Of a DNA stretch of 64,000 nt, positions 34,779-44,594 are shown one piece after another. The position numbers and the translations under genes are program-made. The notes below the pieces were generated by a model. It did not search any database. It was given only the letters and a program-made list of their open reading frames with translations, and was not told where the DNA came from. Source of the stretch: JAOTVV01 sp039591075 (GTDB lineage: Bacteria; Gemmatimonadota; Gemmatimonadetes; Gemmatimonadales; GWC2-71-9). Every line of letters begins with the position of its first letter. Position 1 is the first letter of the stretch. The stretch lies in contig JBDHEI010000003.1 of assembly GCA_039591075.1 (NCBI GenBank), positions 59,926 through 123,925 of the forward strand, in the 5' to 3' direction.

Positions 34779-36446
34779 GTGCACCAGGGTAGATCAGTCG
34801 GATTGGTCGGGCTTGCAGCGATGGCGCTGTGCTGGACGGCGGCCTGCGGGCGCGGCGACGATCTCAGTCTCGCATTCTCGGCAGTCTCTGCCGACGAACT
34901 CACCGAGCACATCCAGGTTCTCGCCTCCGACTCCTTCGAAGGACGGAGCCCGTCCTCGCCCGGTGAGGAGCGGACGATTGCCTACCTCCAAGAGGGGTTT
35001 TCGAGCCTCGGTCTCCAGCCAGGCAACGGGGACTCGTATTTCCAGGACGTGCCCCTGGTGTCCATCACAACCGACCCGAAGGCCGCGACGCTGTCGGTGG
35101 CCGGTGGTGGACGAACGATCCAGCTTCGCTACGGCCCCGACTTCATGAGCTGGACCAAGCGCGTTGTCGACCGGGTAGATGTGCCGGCGTCGGACGTGGT
35201 GTTCGTCGGCTACGGGATCGTCGCGCCGGAGTATGGGTGGAACGACTACGAGGGCGTAGACGTGAAGGGCAAAACGGTTCTCGTCCTCGTGAACGATCCT
35301 GGGTATGCGACGCAAGACAGCACGCTCTTCACCGGGAACGCGATGACCTACTACGGGCGCTGGACCTACAAGTTCGAGGAGGCCGCCCGGCAGGGAGCCG
35401 CCGCTGCGCTAATGGTGCACGAGACCGAGCCGGCCTCGTACCCCTGGGAGGTGGTGACGGGAAGTTGGTCGGGCGAGCAGTTCGATCTGGTCCGCGCCGA
35501 CAACAACATGTCACGGGTCGCCGTGGAGGGATGGGTCACGTCGGAAGCGGCGCGCGCACTCGCGGCTCAGGGCGGACAGGACTTCGATGCGCTGAAGGCG
35601 GCCGCGGCGACCCGCGCATTCCGCGCGGTCCCGATGTTGCTCCGGGCGTCCCTGTCACTGCGTAACGCGGTCCGTCGCTCCACCTCGAAGAACGTGATTG
35701 CGCTGTTGCCCGGAACGACCCACGCCGACGAGTACGTCATCTACATGGCGCACTGGGACCACCTGGGCATGGACTCCAGTCTGGACGGCGATCAGATCTA
35801 CAACGGCGCTCAGGACAATGCGACGGGGACCGCGGGCCTATTGATGCTCGCCAAGGCGTACACGGCACTGAGCCAGCGTCCAGCTCGATCGGTCGTGTTT
35901 CTCGCGGTGACTGCGGAAGAGCAGGGACTGCTCGGCTCGGCACACTATGCAGCCAATCCGGTTTTTCCCGCGGACCACACTGTGGCCGCGATCAACATGG
36001 ACGTCCTCAACGTCTACGGTCCCATGCGTGACGTCACCGTCGTCGGTCTCGGCCAATCGGAGCTGGACGGCTATCTCCGAGCCGAGGCGGCGCGGCAAGG
36101 GCGCCGTATCCGCCCCGATCCGAACCCGGCGGCAGGCTACTACTACCGATCCGATCACTTCAGCTTCGCCAAGGCCGGGGTTCCGGCCCTCTATGCCGAT
36201 GCCGGGGTCGACCACGTGGAGCATGGAGAGGCGTGGACGCGCGAACAGATGGATGCCTACGAAGCCCAGCGGTACCACAAGCCGGCGGATGAATACGGCC
36301 CGAGCTGGGACCTTCGCGGGGCCATTGACGATCTCGATCTCCTGTTTCGGGTCGGCCATCGGCTGGCCACCGAGGATACGTTCCCGAACTGGAGCGATCG
36401 CAGCGAGTTCAAAGCCAAGCGCGATGCCATGATGGGATCGCGCTGA
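34779..36446 (+). CDS. M28-family metallopeptidase lipoprotein
   Basis: A 555-residue aminopeptidase-like protein. The N-terminus is a lipoprotein signal with the cysteine at residue 23 (WTAACGRG). A protease-associated domain lies between about 140 and 260. The M28 catalytic domain follows, with zinc ligands in MAHWDHLG (H325, D327), GAQDNATG (D346), TAEEQG (E380, E381), NMDVLN and SDHFSF. It is probably outer-membrane or periplasm anchored and trims peptides. GTG at 34779 is chosen because AAGGAG lies at ideal spacing and the lipoprotein signal starts there. Confidence 0.94.
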   Translation: MHQGRSVGLVGLAAMALCWTAACGRGDDLSLAFSAVSADELTEHIQVLASDSFEGRSPSSPGEERTIAYLQEGFSSLGLQPGNGDSYFQDVPLVSITTDPKAATLSVAGGGRTIQLRYGPDFMSWTKRVVDRVDVPASDVVFVGYGIVAPEYGWNDYEGVDVKGKTVLVLVNDPGYATQDSTLFTGNAMTYYGRWTYKFEEAARQGAAAALMVHETEPASYPWEVVTGSWSGEQFDLVRADNNMSRVAVEGWVTSEAARALAAQGGQDFDALKAAAATRAFRAVPMLLRASLSLRNAVRRSTSKNVIALLPGTTHADEYVIYMAHWDHLGMDSSLDGDQIYNGAQDNATGTAGLLMLAKAYTALSQRPARSVVFLAVTAEEQGLLGSAHYAANPVFPADHTVAAINMDVLNVYGPMRDVTVVGLGQSELDGYLRAEAARQGRRIRPDPNPAAGYYYRSDHFSFAKAGVPALYADAGVDHVEHGEAWTREQMDAYEAQRYHKPADEYGPSWDLRGAIDDLDLLFRVGHRLATEDTFPNWSDRSEFKAKRDAMMGSR

Positions 36447-36453
36447 CCGGTGA

Positions 36454-36491
36454 GCCTCCTGCTCCCGACGCCGTCGTCGGGGGCAGGAGGC
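36454..36491. terminator. strong hairpin between convergent genes
   Basis: GCCTCCTGCTCCCGAC pairs with GTCGGGGGCAGGAGGC (one G-U) across a 6-base loop: a 16-pair stem. It lies between the M28 peptidase stop (plus) and the hpt stop (minus). No T-run follows on either strand, but the position and stability suggest a shared transcription stop. Confidence 0.6.
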
Positions 36492-36497
36492 CCGTGG

Positions 36498-37037
36498 TCA
36501 CTCGCCCGCCGTTTCGTCGTGCGGATCGACCACGCCGATGTAGGGGAGTGCTCGCAGGTCTTCGGCGTGATCGAGTCCGTACCCCACCACCCACACGTTG
36601 GGGATGTCGAACCCCAGATAATCCACTTTCACGTCGACTTCGTGTCGCTCTTTCTTGCGCACGAGTGCGCACGTCTTGAGCGATGCCGGATCGCGGGTGG
36701 AGAGGAGCTCGAGCAGGTAGTGGAGCGTGAGTCCCGTATCGACGATGTCCTCCACCACCAGGACGTGTCTCCCCTCGATGCTCCGTCTGAGGTCCATCAG
36801 GACGCGCACGGCTCCGCTCGAGGTGGTACCCATCCCATACGACGAGACGGCCATGAACTCGATGCTGCGCGGCATGGTGAGGTGCCGAGACAGGTCGGCG
36901 AGGAAGATGAACGCTCCCTTGAGCACCCCGACGAGGGTCACCGGCTCCCCGGCGTAGTCGCTGGAGATCTCGGCTGCCAGCTCGCGAACGCGCCGCTGGA
37001 TGTCGGCTTCGGAAATGAGGATCCGTGGAGTTGTCAT
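36498..37037 (-). CDS. hpt: hypoxanthine phosphoribosyltransferase
   Basis: A 179-residue purine salvage enzyme that forms IMP or GMP from the base and PRPP. The PRPP-binding loop VLVVEDIVDTGLT, the N-terminal VGVLKGAFIFLADL and the C-terminal VVGYGLDHAEDLRALPYIGVV are all typical. Full length. Its ATG overlaps the TGA of the upstream glycosidase by 4 bases, and it converges on the M28 peptidase across a strong hairpin. Confidence 0.96.
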   Translation of the reverse strand: MTTPRILISEADIQRRVRELAAEISSDYAGEPVTLVGVLKGAFIFLADLSRHLTMPRSIEFMAVSSYGMGTTSSGAVRVLMDLRRSIEGRHVLVVEDIVDTGLTLHYLLELLSTRDPASLKTCALVRKKERHEVDVKVDYLGFDIPNVWVVGYGLDHAEDLRALPYIGVVDPHDETAGE

Positions 37038-39700
37038 CGTGTCCCGTGCAGGATGATGGAGGTGGTGGTCCGCCCGGATCCGGGCGGCATCGTCAGGCCG
37101 ATGGTCGTCGTCGCGTCATCAGTTCGCAGCACGTCCACGTCGGCGCCCTCGAGCTGGCTGAGGGGCTCACCGTGAAGGCGGAGCCGATAGCGCCCGCCGC
37201 GCTGGCCCTCTACCGTGAGGCGCCACCGTCCGGCCGTCGGTGAGCCATCCCGTCGGAAATCCAGCACTCGGAGTCCCGTACTCCGCTGTCCCGGGTCGAG
37301 ATCGGCCGTCGGCGGCTCGACGGCGAGTCCGCCGGTCCAGGAGAGGGCGAACGTCGTCACGGCTTCCGTGAGCCGCAGCGTACGGGTGATCTGTGTCTCG
37401 CGCTCGCCGGGCCGCACCTGCCCTCGGGCCTCCCCGCTGGGCGGGCTTGTGGACGCGCCGTGCGTGAGCGTACCCGGCGGCATGGACTGGACCAACAGGA
37501 GATCCAGCTCCGGCCCCTCCCGGGTGACCGTTACTGTCTGGCTGAAGGGGGTCTGCTCGATCTCCACGTGGAGAGTGGTGCTGCCCACCCGGAGGTTGCG
37601 TACGACGACGCGATCCCAGTGCGGTGGCAACTGCGGCGCGAGTGTGGCGCGATGCCCGAATGCATCGGGCTCCCATCCGAGGAGACCATGCATCACCGGT
37701 GCCACCAACATCGAAGTGGCAAAGAGCTGCTGCGGCACGGCCGTGTCGAGTGGACGATAGTACCGGCCGGAGAGCAATTCCGGATGGCGGCCCCGCGCCC
37801 AGTCGAAAATCATCTGCTTGAGGGCATGGATGAGCGGGTACCCCGACCAGGGACGGCGATAGGCATACTGACCCCAGATCACGAACCCCGTTACGAACGG
37901 CCACACGGTACCGTTGTTGTAGTGCATGGGATCGTAGAGCGAGCTTCCCGTCGACAAGATCCGTGCGCCCCAGTCGGCGCTTACCGAGTCCGTGGCCAGC
38001 TTGGTGAGAGTCCGGTCGGCCCGGTCGTTGTCGAGGAGCCGGAACGCGGCGGCCGTGGCGGGCCACACCGTGAGGTTGTCGTTGGTGCCACCGGACAGGA
38101 GGATGCCGAAGGCGTGATGTCCCTCCCGCTCCCGCCAGTACCGATCGTTGAGCGTGGTACTGGCGGCGGCACGCACCGTCCGAGCATCCCGGGCACGCGC
38201 CTCGTCACCGTAGAATTCGGCCAGCTCCGCCATCGCCTCCAGCGCCTGAATCCACACGGCGGCCAGATAGATGTCCTGATGGATGCCCTCGCCCAATGCC
38301 CCCACCTCAATGGCTCCCAGGTTGCCGGGCCCGTTCTCAATGATCCCGTCAGCGTCGGTGTCACGCGTGAGACACCAGCGATAGGCCTTGTCGATCGACG
38401 GCCACAGATCGCGGACCAGGGCATCGTCTCCGCTGGCGCGCCAGTAGCGCCACACGGCGACGATCCAGTAGGGCGTGGTGTCGGCGTGGTAGTACGCATA
38501 GGGGAAGTCGGTGAACCACGGGATGTGCGCGGCGGCCTGCGAGATCTCATGCGGGATCTTCCCGTCCTCCCGCTGATAGCGCGCCAGGAACCGCAGCCCT
38601 TGCGCCACCGCGTCCCACTGGCCGGTCGCGTCCATGGCGAACGAATTGATCGCGGCATCTCCGCCGAAGAACCAACCGAACCCCGGCCGGGTACTCGTGC
38701 CCGACGGCCCCCACCCGGCGACCAGCCCGCACCCGAGATCCGGGTTGCACACGAGCCCCTCCTCCAGGTTCCACGTTGCCCACTGGAACGCGAGGTCCAG
38801 CTCGTCATCCGGGGTGTCGATCTGCGTCGTGCCCGCGAAGAACCGGTCAACGTGCGCGCGCTTCTCGCGATACAGCGCCTCAGCATCGCGCAACAACCTG
38901 TGGTAGACGGCAAGGACCGTATCACGCTCGGCCGTCCCGGCGGCGATCGCGATGGGTACATACTCTGCGCGGGCCCGAACGGTGTCGACCGGGATGACGA
39001 ACGTGTTGGGGGCGTCGGGAAGAGCGTGGGCCGGATGCTCCGAGGCCCGTGTTGCCCACGGGGAGCCGATAATGCCGTTGCGACGTCTCAGGCTCTCCGA
39101 CTGCACGAACGCGCGATGGTCGGCGCTCCAGAACACGTACTGCCCGCCGAGGCTCCCCGGCCACGCGTACTGGAACACCATCTGGAAACTCGCCGTGATC
39201 TCGAGCGGGCGAAGTGTCTCGACGTCGAGCAGCACCAGGAGGCCGGGCACGTCAAGCGGAGCCAGAATGTGTTGCCGCACCGTGAAGGTCGCGTGCGTGT
39301 ACGTGATGGTCGTGAGCTCGGGCCGGACCTCGACGGTTCGCGCGACGTCCGCCCCCCGAATGGGCTCCAGGTAGTCCGGGATCGTAAAGGCGAGCTGGAA
39401 GCCGTCGGCGAGCTTGAGCGGATGGACCCAGAGCTCGGCCTCACCCGTTTCGGTGCCAAGCCATGCCGCCGCGCGTCCCATAACTCCCAGGTATTGGCGC
39501 GGTCGCACATCGTGACGAAGCGCCAGCGAGGATTCCTCGATAGGGAACTTCGGGACGGCGGGGAACGTCCGCTGCCCCACGAGCGTCCCCGGCATCGTGC
39601 ACCCCAGACAGATGGCCAGAAATGTGTGGCAGTGCCACGACCCGCGCGCGATCACCGTCGGGCGACCAACCGCGTGCGCGCTGCCTGAGGACGATGGCAC
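37034..39700 (-). CDS. secreted six-hairpin glycosidase (GH63 / amylo-1,6-glucosidase-like)
   Basis: An 888-residue protein with an (alpha/alpha)6-barrel of the type found in glucosidases and glycogen-debranching enzymes. Motifs in the barrel include GWFFGGDAAINSFAMD, YQREDGKIPHEISQAA, TPYWIVAVWRYW and YNNGTVWPFVTGF. The last 200 residues look like a C-terminal beta domain. A hydrophobic stretch near residues 25-45 (FLAICLGCTMPGTLVGQ) suggests export. The start is uncertain: GTG at 39700 gives a long basic leader, and GTG at 39655 would give a more ordinary signal peptide. It sits between yajQ and hpt on one strand. Confidence 0.82.
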   Translation of the reverse strand: MPSSSGSAHAVGRPTVIARGSWHCHTFLAICLGCTMPGTLVGQRTFPAVPKFPIEESSLALRHDVRPRQYLGVMGRAAAWLGTETGEAELWVHPLKLADGFQLAFTIPDYLEPIRGADVARTVEVRPELTTITYTHATFTVRQHILAPLDVPGLLVLLDVETLRPLEITASFQMVFQYAWPGSLGGQYVFWSADHRAFVQSESLRRRNGIIGSPWATRASEHPAHALPDAPNTFVIPVDTVRARAEYVPIAIAAGTAERDTVLAVYHRLLRDAEALYREKRAHVDRFFAGTTQIDTPDDELDLAFQWATWNLEEGLVCNPDLGCGLVAGWGPSGTSTRPGFGWFFGGDAAINSFAMDATGQWDAVAQGLRFLARYQREDGKIPHEISQAAAHIPWFTDFPYAYYHADTTPYWIVAVWRYWRASGDDALVRDLWPSIDKAYRWCLTRDTDADGIIENGPGNLGAIEVGALGEGIHQDIYLAAVWIQALEAMAELAEFYGDEARARDARTVRAAASTTLNDRYWREREGHHAFGILLSGGTNDNLTVWPATAAAFRLLDNDRADRTLTKLATDSVSADWGARILSTGSSLYDPMHYNNGTVWPFVTGFVIWGQYAYRRPWSGYPLIHALKQMIFDWARGRHPELLSGRYYRPLDTAVPQQLFATSMLVAPVMHGLLGWEPDAFGHRATLAPQLPPHWDRVVVRNLRVGSTTLHVEIEQTPFSQTVTVTREGPELDLLLVQSMPPGTLTHGASTSPPSGEARGQVRPGERETQITRTLRLTEAVTTFALSWTGGLAVEPPTADLDPGQRSTGLRVLDFRRDGSPTAGRWRLTVEGQRGGRYRLRLHGEPLSQLEGADVDVLRTDDATTTIGLTMPPGSGRTTTSIILHGTR

Positions 39701-39713
39701 GAGAGACGAGTGG

Positions 39714-40217
39714 CTAGGAGCGGTAGTTGCCGAACGTGAGCTCGATCCCGTAGTCCTGGGACCGCAGAAACGTGATGACCTCTTGCAGCGTGTCTCGCGA
39801 AGGGCTCGTGACCCGAAGCTCGTCGCCCTGGATAGCGATCTGCGCCTTCTTGAGTCCCTGGCCCTTTACGTCCTTCACGATTTGGCGGGCGACGTCGTCC
39901 GGAATGCCCTGCGTAAGCGAGATGAGGCGTCTGACGCGGCCGCCGGCCGCTGCCTCGCTCTCGCCGACCTTGACGTTCTTGAGCGGGACCTTCCGCTTGA
40001 CCAGCTTGGTGTCCAACAGCTGGTTCAGGGCGTTGATCCGAAATTCGTCATCGGCTTCGAGTCGAATGACGGCTGCCTTGCGGTCCAACTCGATGGTACA
40101 CGTCGTGCCTCGAAAATCGTAACGCTGCGCCACTTCTTTTAGTGCCTGGTTGACCGCGTTGTCGACCTCCTGCAGGTCGGCGCCGGTCGAGATGTCGAAG
40201 GAAGCGTTCGGGCTCAT
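39714..40217 (-). CDS. yajQ: YajQ-family nucleotide-binding protein
   Basis: A 167-residue YajQ protein, almost exactly the family length. The start SFDISTGADLQEVDNAVNQA, the internal DFRGT, and the C-terminal FLRSQDYGIELTFGNYRS match well. In Xanthomonas a member binds cyclic di-GMP and affects gene expression; the general role remains unclear. Only a 13-base spacer separates it from the glycosidase downstream, so they may be co-transcribed. Confidence 0.95.
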   Translation of the reverse strand: MSPNASFDISTGADLQEVDNAVNQALKEVAQRYDFRGTTCTIELDRKAAVIRLEADDEFRINALNQLLDTKLVKRKVPLKNVKVGESEAAAGGRVRRLISLTQGIPDDVARQIVKDVKGQGLKKAQIAIQGDELRVTSPSRDTLQEVITFLRSQDYGIELTFGNYRS

Positions 40218-40268
40218 GGGGCAAATGTATTCGGCGGGACGCGCCCTGGCGAAACCCTGACCGGCCGA

Positions 40269-40382
40269 TCAGGCATCGACGATGATCCACGGAAGCCGCA
40301 GCAACTCGTCCAGCTCACCTGGGTCGGGGGGTGGGATGACGCGGTCGTAGATCTTCGACTGGAGATCGAAGTGGTCGGTCAC
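40269..40382 (-). pseudogene. N-terminal remnant of a class I methyltransferase
   Basis: A 37-codon reading frame, GTG start and TGA stop, beginning MTDHFDLQSKIYDRVIPPPD and continuing GELDELLRLP. This looks like the first 30 residues of a UbiE-type SAM methyltransferase, just before the SAM-binding motif. The frame then runs into WIIVDA and stops. No continuation is found in the 50 bases before yajQ. I read it as a deletion remnant. It starts 7 bases after the stop of the SDR gene at 40389, as if it had once been the next gene in that operon. A translated micro-peptide cannot be excluded. Confidence 0.5.
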
Positions 40383-40388
40383 GAGCGG

Positions 40389-41135
40389 CTAGCGTCCACG
40401 CATGAGACGTTCGGCCCTGCCCGGCAGCACGCGGAACAGACGCGCAAACGCTCTCGCGCGACCGGGCAGGACCTCGGTCCGATCGGCCTCCAGGGCGGCC
40501 AGGACCGCGTCGGCCACTTCGTGGGGTGGCATCTTCGGGCCCGCACGACCGCGGGTCATCGCCGTGTCCACCATAGGCGGTAGCACTTCGACGACCCGTA
40601 CCGCTGGCGCTCGCTGTTCGAGTTGGTACCGGAGCGCCTTGGTGAAGGATCGCACGGCAGCCTTCGAGGCGCAGTAGATCGGGGCGCTCTGCTTGGGCGC
40701 GAGCGCGAGGACCGACGACACGTTCACGATCGCGCTCTCCGGCTCTCGGCTGAGCAGGGGGATCGCCAGGGCCGAGAGCTTCACCAGCGCTGTGAGATTC
40801 ACCCCGATCTCGTCATCGACGTGCGTCAGAACGGTCTCCTCGTCCGTCTCACCGTACTTGTCGTTCCGCTGGATTCCGGCGTTGTTGACGAGAATCGAGA
40901 GCCCGCCGAGTGCGGCCCCGGCTCGCTCGATCAATTGCCGGAGCTGATCCTCCCGCCGCACATCGCAGGTTGCCACCTGCAGATCCGGTACGCCGCGCGC
41001 CGCGGCATGGAGACGATCCGCGCTGCGCGCCGCAATGAGCACTCGATTACCCCGTGACGTGAACGCTCTCGCGAGGGCGAGACCGATGCCCGCACTGCCA
41101 CCCGTGATCAGGACCTTGTGATCGGACAGTCGCAT
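40389..41135 (-). CDS. short-chain dehydrogenase/reductase
   Basis: A 248-residue classical SDR. The cofactor motif TGGSAGIG is at residues 11-18, NNAG follows in ILVNNAGIQR, the catalytic serine is in IVNVSSVLALAP, and the catalytic tyrosine and lysine are in APIYCASKAAV. It resembles DltE/YdfG-type reductases; the substrate is unknown. The ATG at 41135 is used, not the upstream continuation of the frame, because homology begins at MRLSDHKVLITGG. Confidence 0.92.
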   Translation of the reverse strand: MRLSDHKVLITGGSAGIGLALARAFTSRGNRVLIAARSADRLHAAARGVPDLQVATCDVRREDQLRQLIERAGAALGGLSILVNNAGIQRNDKYGETDEETVLTHVDDEIGVNLTALVKLSALAIPLLSREPESAIVNVSSVLALAPKQSAPIYCASKAAVRSFTKALRYQLEQRAPAVRVVEVLPPMVDTAMTRGRAGPKMPPHEVADAVLAALEADRTEVLPGRARAFARLFRVLPGRAERLMRGR

Positions 41136-41176
41136 CGCTCGTTCTCGTGATCGCCCGTCGCACACCAACGGCGGAT

Positions 41177-41204
41177 GCGGTGGCGGGCGGAGCGCCGCCA
41201 CCGC
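41177..41204. terminator. hairpin between the VPS10/BNR gene and the SDR gene
   Basis: GCGGTGGCG pairs with CGCCACCGC across a 10-base loop in the 93-base gap after the VPS10/BNR stop. There is no T-run, so its role as a terminator is only suggested by position. Confidence 0.35.
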
Positions 41205-41228
41205 GTCGCGGCCGTGGAATGAGCACGG

Positions 41229-44200
41229 CTACCGTCGCCAGACGGGCAGCCGATACTTGAGTTCGATTGGCGCTCCCGTGGCTTCGATCCGCTGTTCGAG
41301 CGCCGGGAGCTCGACTTCGATCACCTGCTTGAGCTGGTCGTAGATCGCGCTGAATTCCTCCAGGGCGATCTCGTAGTTGCGTCGATGGGTCGCGGTCGGA
41401 CCATAGGTGGTGGACCAGTGACCCCCAATGACCCCTTGAAGCCGCCGAATCAGACCGGGCATCTCCGGCTCGTTTCGGTCGGCTCTGGTCCGGTCACCGG
41501 TGAGGTTCTCCCGCAGGTCCATGAGCCGGAGTTCCAGCGCGCGGGTCTCCATTCTGAGCGCGGGATCCGCGCCCGGCCATGACTCCACGGCTTCCTTCAG
41601 CCCACTCAGCCGGTCCGCGGCCTCCGAAGCGGCGGTGTTCGTGCCCATGACCGCCCGTTGCAGGGCACCGGTCTCGCGCTGGAAGGCCAGCACCACCGCA
41701 CGGTCTTGCGCGGGAAGCGAGCCCAGCCCCAGTGGCTCCACCTCGAACGGTGTCGGTGGCACCATCTCGCTCACGACACCGTCCACCCACTGCTCGAGGC
41801 TTACTGTGTAGCGGCCCGGGACGGCCATCGGCCCGCGCCCTCCGCGGCCACCCCGCTGGGTGGTGAATCCGGGGTATCGGAGATCCCAGGTGGCGCGATG
41901 GATCCCAGCGGCCGTCGAGCCATCGATCCGACGGACCACGGCGCCATCCTGATCGCGAATGGTGAGAGTGACCGCGGGCTTTTCCTCGCGGTCCTCCGCT
42001 CGCAGGTCGTCCCAACTCGGGTAGAAGACGTCCTTCGACTCCTTGACGAGCTTGGCCTCTTGCGCCTGCCGCTCCGCCTTGCGGGTCTTGAGGGGCTCCT
42101 TGCGGTAGTATGTAAACGTCGCGCCGTACGGCGGGTTAGGTGCGGTAAAGAAGTCGGCACCTTGCGATGCCTTTTCTCCGCCGCCGAGTGGATTGGTCTG
42201 GGCGTACCACTGGGCCGTCTTGACCGCGAAGATCTTGGCCGTCTGCTGCAGCAGGGCATCGCTCACCTCCCGGAGCGGCGTGTAGTCGTCCAGCACGAAG
42301 AACCCGCGCCCGAATGACGCCGCGACGAGGTCGTTCTCTCGGCGCTGGATCTCCAGTTCCCTGATGGCGATGGTCGGCATCCCGCCTTTCAGTTGAATCC
42401 ACTTAGCGCCGCCGTCAGCCGTGAAGAAGATGCCGAACTCGGTCCCGACGAAGAGCAGGTTCGGGTTCACGTGGTCCTGCACGATCGTGTACGTGGAGCC
42501 TCGCTCGGGTAGATCGCCGGTGATGGATGTCCAGGAGCGGCCCCGGTCCACGCTCTTGAAGACGTACGGCTTGAAATCGCCGCGCTTGTGGTTGTTGAAG
42601 ACCGCGAACACCGTGTTGGGATCGTGCAGCGAGGCCTCCAGGTCGTTCACGTACGTCATCTCTGGCACGCCTCTGACTACCTCGATCTTGCGCCAGGCCT
42701 GACCCCCGTCTTCGGTGACCTGAATCAGTCCATCGTCCGTGCCGGCGTAGAGCAGTCCCTCTACGCGCGGGGACTCGGTGAGGGCAACGATGGTGCCGTA
42801 AAACGACGTCGAGGCGTTCTTGGCCACGGCGTCGACGCCCCATACCCGCCCCATCACGGACAGACGATTCCGGTCCATGTTTCGGGTGAGATCCGGACTG
42901 ACGGCACGCCAGGTGTCGCCACGGTCGTCGCTGCGGAAGAGGATCTGCGCGGCGAAGTAGATCCGGGTGTGGGAGTGCGGACTGATCAGGAGAGCCGAGT
43001 CCCAGTTCCACCTGAGCGGCGGCCCCTCCTTTGGCTCCTGGGGTCGGATGTCGATTTCTTCGCCGGTGCGACGGTCGAAGCGGACCAGCCCACCGTACTG
43101 CCACTGGGAGTAGACAATGTTCTCGTCTTCCGGGTCCACGGCGGGATCGAATCCGTCGCCACCGACCGTAATGAACCAGTCGCTGTTCCGAATGCCGTGG
43201 ACATTGTTGGTGCGCGACGGGCCGCCCTGGGTGTTGTTGTCCTGTGTGCCGCCGTAGACGTTGTAGAACGGTGACGCATTGTCCAGGGCCACCTTGTAGA
43301 ACTGCGTGAGGGGGAGATTGGGGAAGAACCGGTAGTTCTGCCCGCGGTCGAACGTCTCATACAGGCCGCCGTCACAGCCGATGATCAAGTGGTCCGGGTC
43401 GTTGGGATCGATGTAGAGGGCGTGGTTGTCGACGTGCTTCCACTGCTCTCCCAGTCGCTCGAACGTCTTGCCGCCGTCCTCGGACACCATCATGCGCGTG
43501 TCCAGGGAGTAAATCCGGTCGAACTTGTGCGGATCCGCGTAGATCTCTTGGTAGTACTGCGGACTGCCGCTCACATACCGGCCCTGCCGCTTCCAGTGCT
43601 CGCCGCCGTCTTCGGATCTGAAGAACCCACCGGCATCGCCGGCCGCTTCGACGATGGCGTAGACCACGTCGGGGTTCTGTGAGGAGATGGCGAGGCCGAT
43701 GCGACCCTTGTCACCGCTGGGCAGTCCCCGATTGATCTTCTTCCAGGTCGCGCCGGCGTCGGTCGACTTGTAGACACCCGATCCCGGCCCGCCGTTGATG
43801 AGGGTCCACACGTGGCGACGCCGCTGGTACGCCGACGCATAGAGCACATCGGGGTTCTTCGGGTGGAACACCACGTCGCTCACCCCGGTGTGATCGTCGA
43901 TCTCCAGCACCTTCGCCCACGTCTTGCCGCCGTCGGTTGTCTTGTAGAGACCCCGATCACCGCCGGGGGCCCACAGCGGACCCTGAGAGGCGACGTACAC
44001 GACCTTGGAGTTGCGCGGATCGATGAGGATTCGGGCGATGTGCTCTGAGGCCTTGAGCCCCACGCTCGTGAAGCTGGCACCGCCGTCGACCGACTTGTAC
44101 ACGCCGTCGCCGTAGCCGACGCTCCGCTGGCTGTTGTTCTCGCCAGTGCCGACCCACACGGTCAGATGATCGTTGGGATCGACCACGACCGTGCCTATGG

Positions 44201-44495
44201 AATACGAGGTTTGCTTGTCGAAGATCGGTTCCCACGTCACCCCGGAATTGGTGGTCTTCCAGACGCCGCCCGATGCGACGGCCACATACCAGGTGCTGCG
44301 CTTCACCGGATCGACCGCGATCTCCACGATCCGACCCGACATGAGCGCGGGACCGATGTCGCGGAGTTTGAGCCCGGAGACGAGCGCGGAATTCAGCGCC
44401 AGCGGCTTGTCATCTTCCGATTCTTGGGCGGCGGCGGGTCCTGCAAGCGTCAGTGTCAGAACGAGCGTAGACACGAGCGTGAGCGGTGTTCTCAT
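41229..44495 (-). CDS. secreted VPS10/BNR beta-propeller protein
   Basis: A 1088-residue exported protein with a signal peptide (MRTPLTL... cleaved after AAAQ). Many beta-propeller repeats of the sortilin/BNR type follow, seen as recurring blocks such as SGGVWKTTNSGVTW, GDGVYKSVDGGASF, DRGLYKTTDGGKTW, SGVYKSTDAGATW and FRSEDGGEHW. The last 250 residues form a separate domain with YRKEPLKTRKAE and a tail rich in charged helices. Such proteins are abundant in Gemmatimonadota and Bacteroidota; binding or glycosidase roles are assumed, not proven. The ATG at 44495 has GGGGAGG just upstream. Confidence 0.9.
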   Translation of the reverse strand: MRTPLTLVSTLVLTLTLAGPAAAQESEDDKPLALNSALVSGLKLRDIGPALMSGRIVEIAVDPVKRSTWYVAVASGGVWKTTNSGVTWEPIFDKQTSYSIGTVVVDPNDHLTVWVGTGENNSQRSVGYGDGVYKSVDGGASFTSVGLKASEHIARILIDPRNSKVVYVASQGPLWAPGGDRGLYKTTDGGKTWAKVLEIDDHTGVSDVVFHPKNPDVLYASAYQRRRHVWTLINGGPGSGVYKSTDAGATWKKINRGLPSGDKGRIGLAISSQNPDVVYAIVEAAGDAGGFFRSEDGGEHWKRQGRYVSGSPQYYQEIYADPHKFDRIYSLDTRMMVSEDGGKTFERLGEQWKHVDNHALYIDPNDPDHLIIGCDGGLYETFDRGQNYRFFPNLPLTQFYKVALDNASPFYNVYGGTQDNNTQGGPSRTNNVHGIRNSDWFITVGGDGFDPAVDPEDENIVYSQWQYGGLVRFDRRTGEEIDIRPQEPKEGPPLRWNWDSALLISPHSHTRIYFAAQILFRSDDRGDTWRAVSPDLTRNMDRNRLSVMGRVWGVDAVAKNASTSFYGTIVALTESPRVEGLLYAGTDDGLIQVTEDGGQAWRKIEVVRGVPEMTYVNDLEASLHDPNTVFAVFNNHKRGDFKPYVFKSVDRGRSWTSITGDLPERGSTYTIVQDHVNPNLLFVGTEFGIFFTADGGAKWIQLKGGMPTIAIRELEIQRRENDLVAASFGRGFFVLDDYTPLREVSDALLQQTAKIFAVKTAQWYAQTNPLGGGEKASQGADFFTAPNPPYGATFTYYRKEPLKTRKAERQAQEAKLVKESKDVFYPSWDDLRAEDREEKPAVTLTIRDQDGAVVRRIDGSTAAGIHRATWDLRYPGFTTQRGGRGGRGPMAVPGRYTVSLEQWVDGVVSEMVPPTPFEVEPLGLGSLPAQDRAVVLAFQRETGALQRAVMGTNTAASEAADRLSGLKEAVESWPGADPALRMETRALELRLMDLRENLTGDRTRADRNEPEMPGLIRRLQGVIGGHWSTTYGPTATHRRNYEIALEEFSAIYDQLKQVIEVELPALEQRIEATGAPIELKYRLPVWRR

Positions 44496-44594
44496 CTTCC
44501 CCTCCCCGAAGAGACTCTGCTGCGGGACCTGCGCTGCGGGGAAGCTACGTCGCGGGTCGGACGGACGGAACACCGCGCCGGTGTGTGGAGGGTG

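Noticed and set aside
37460..39688. A 742-residue plus-strand reading frame
   Set aside because: Antisense of the six-hairpin glycosidase, which has recognisable motifs and a signal region; this frame has none.
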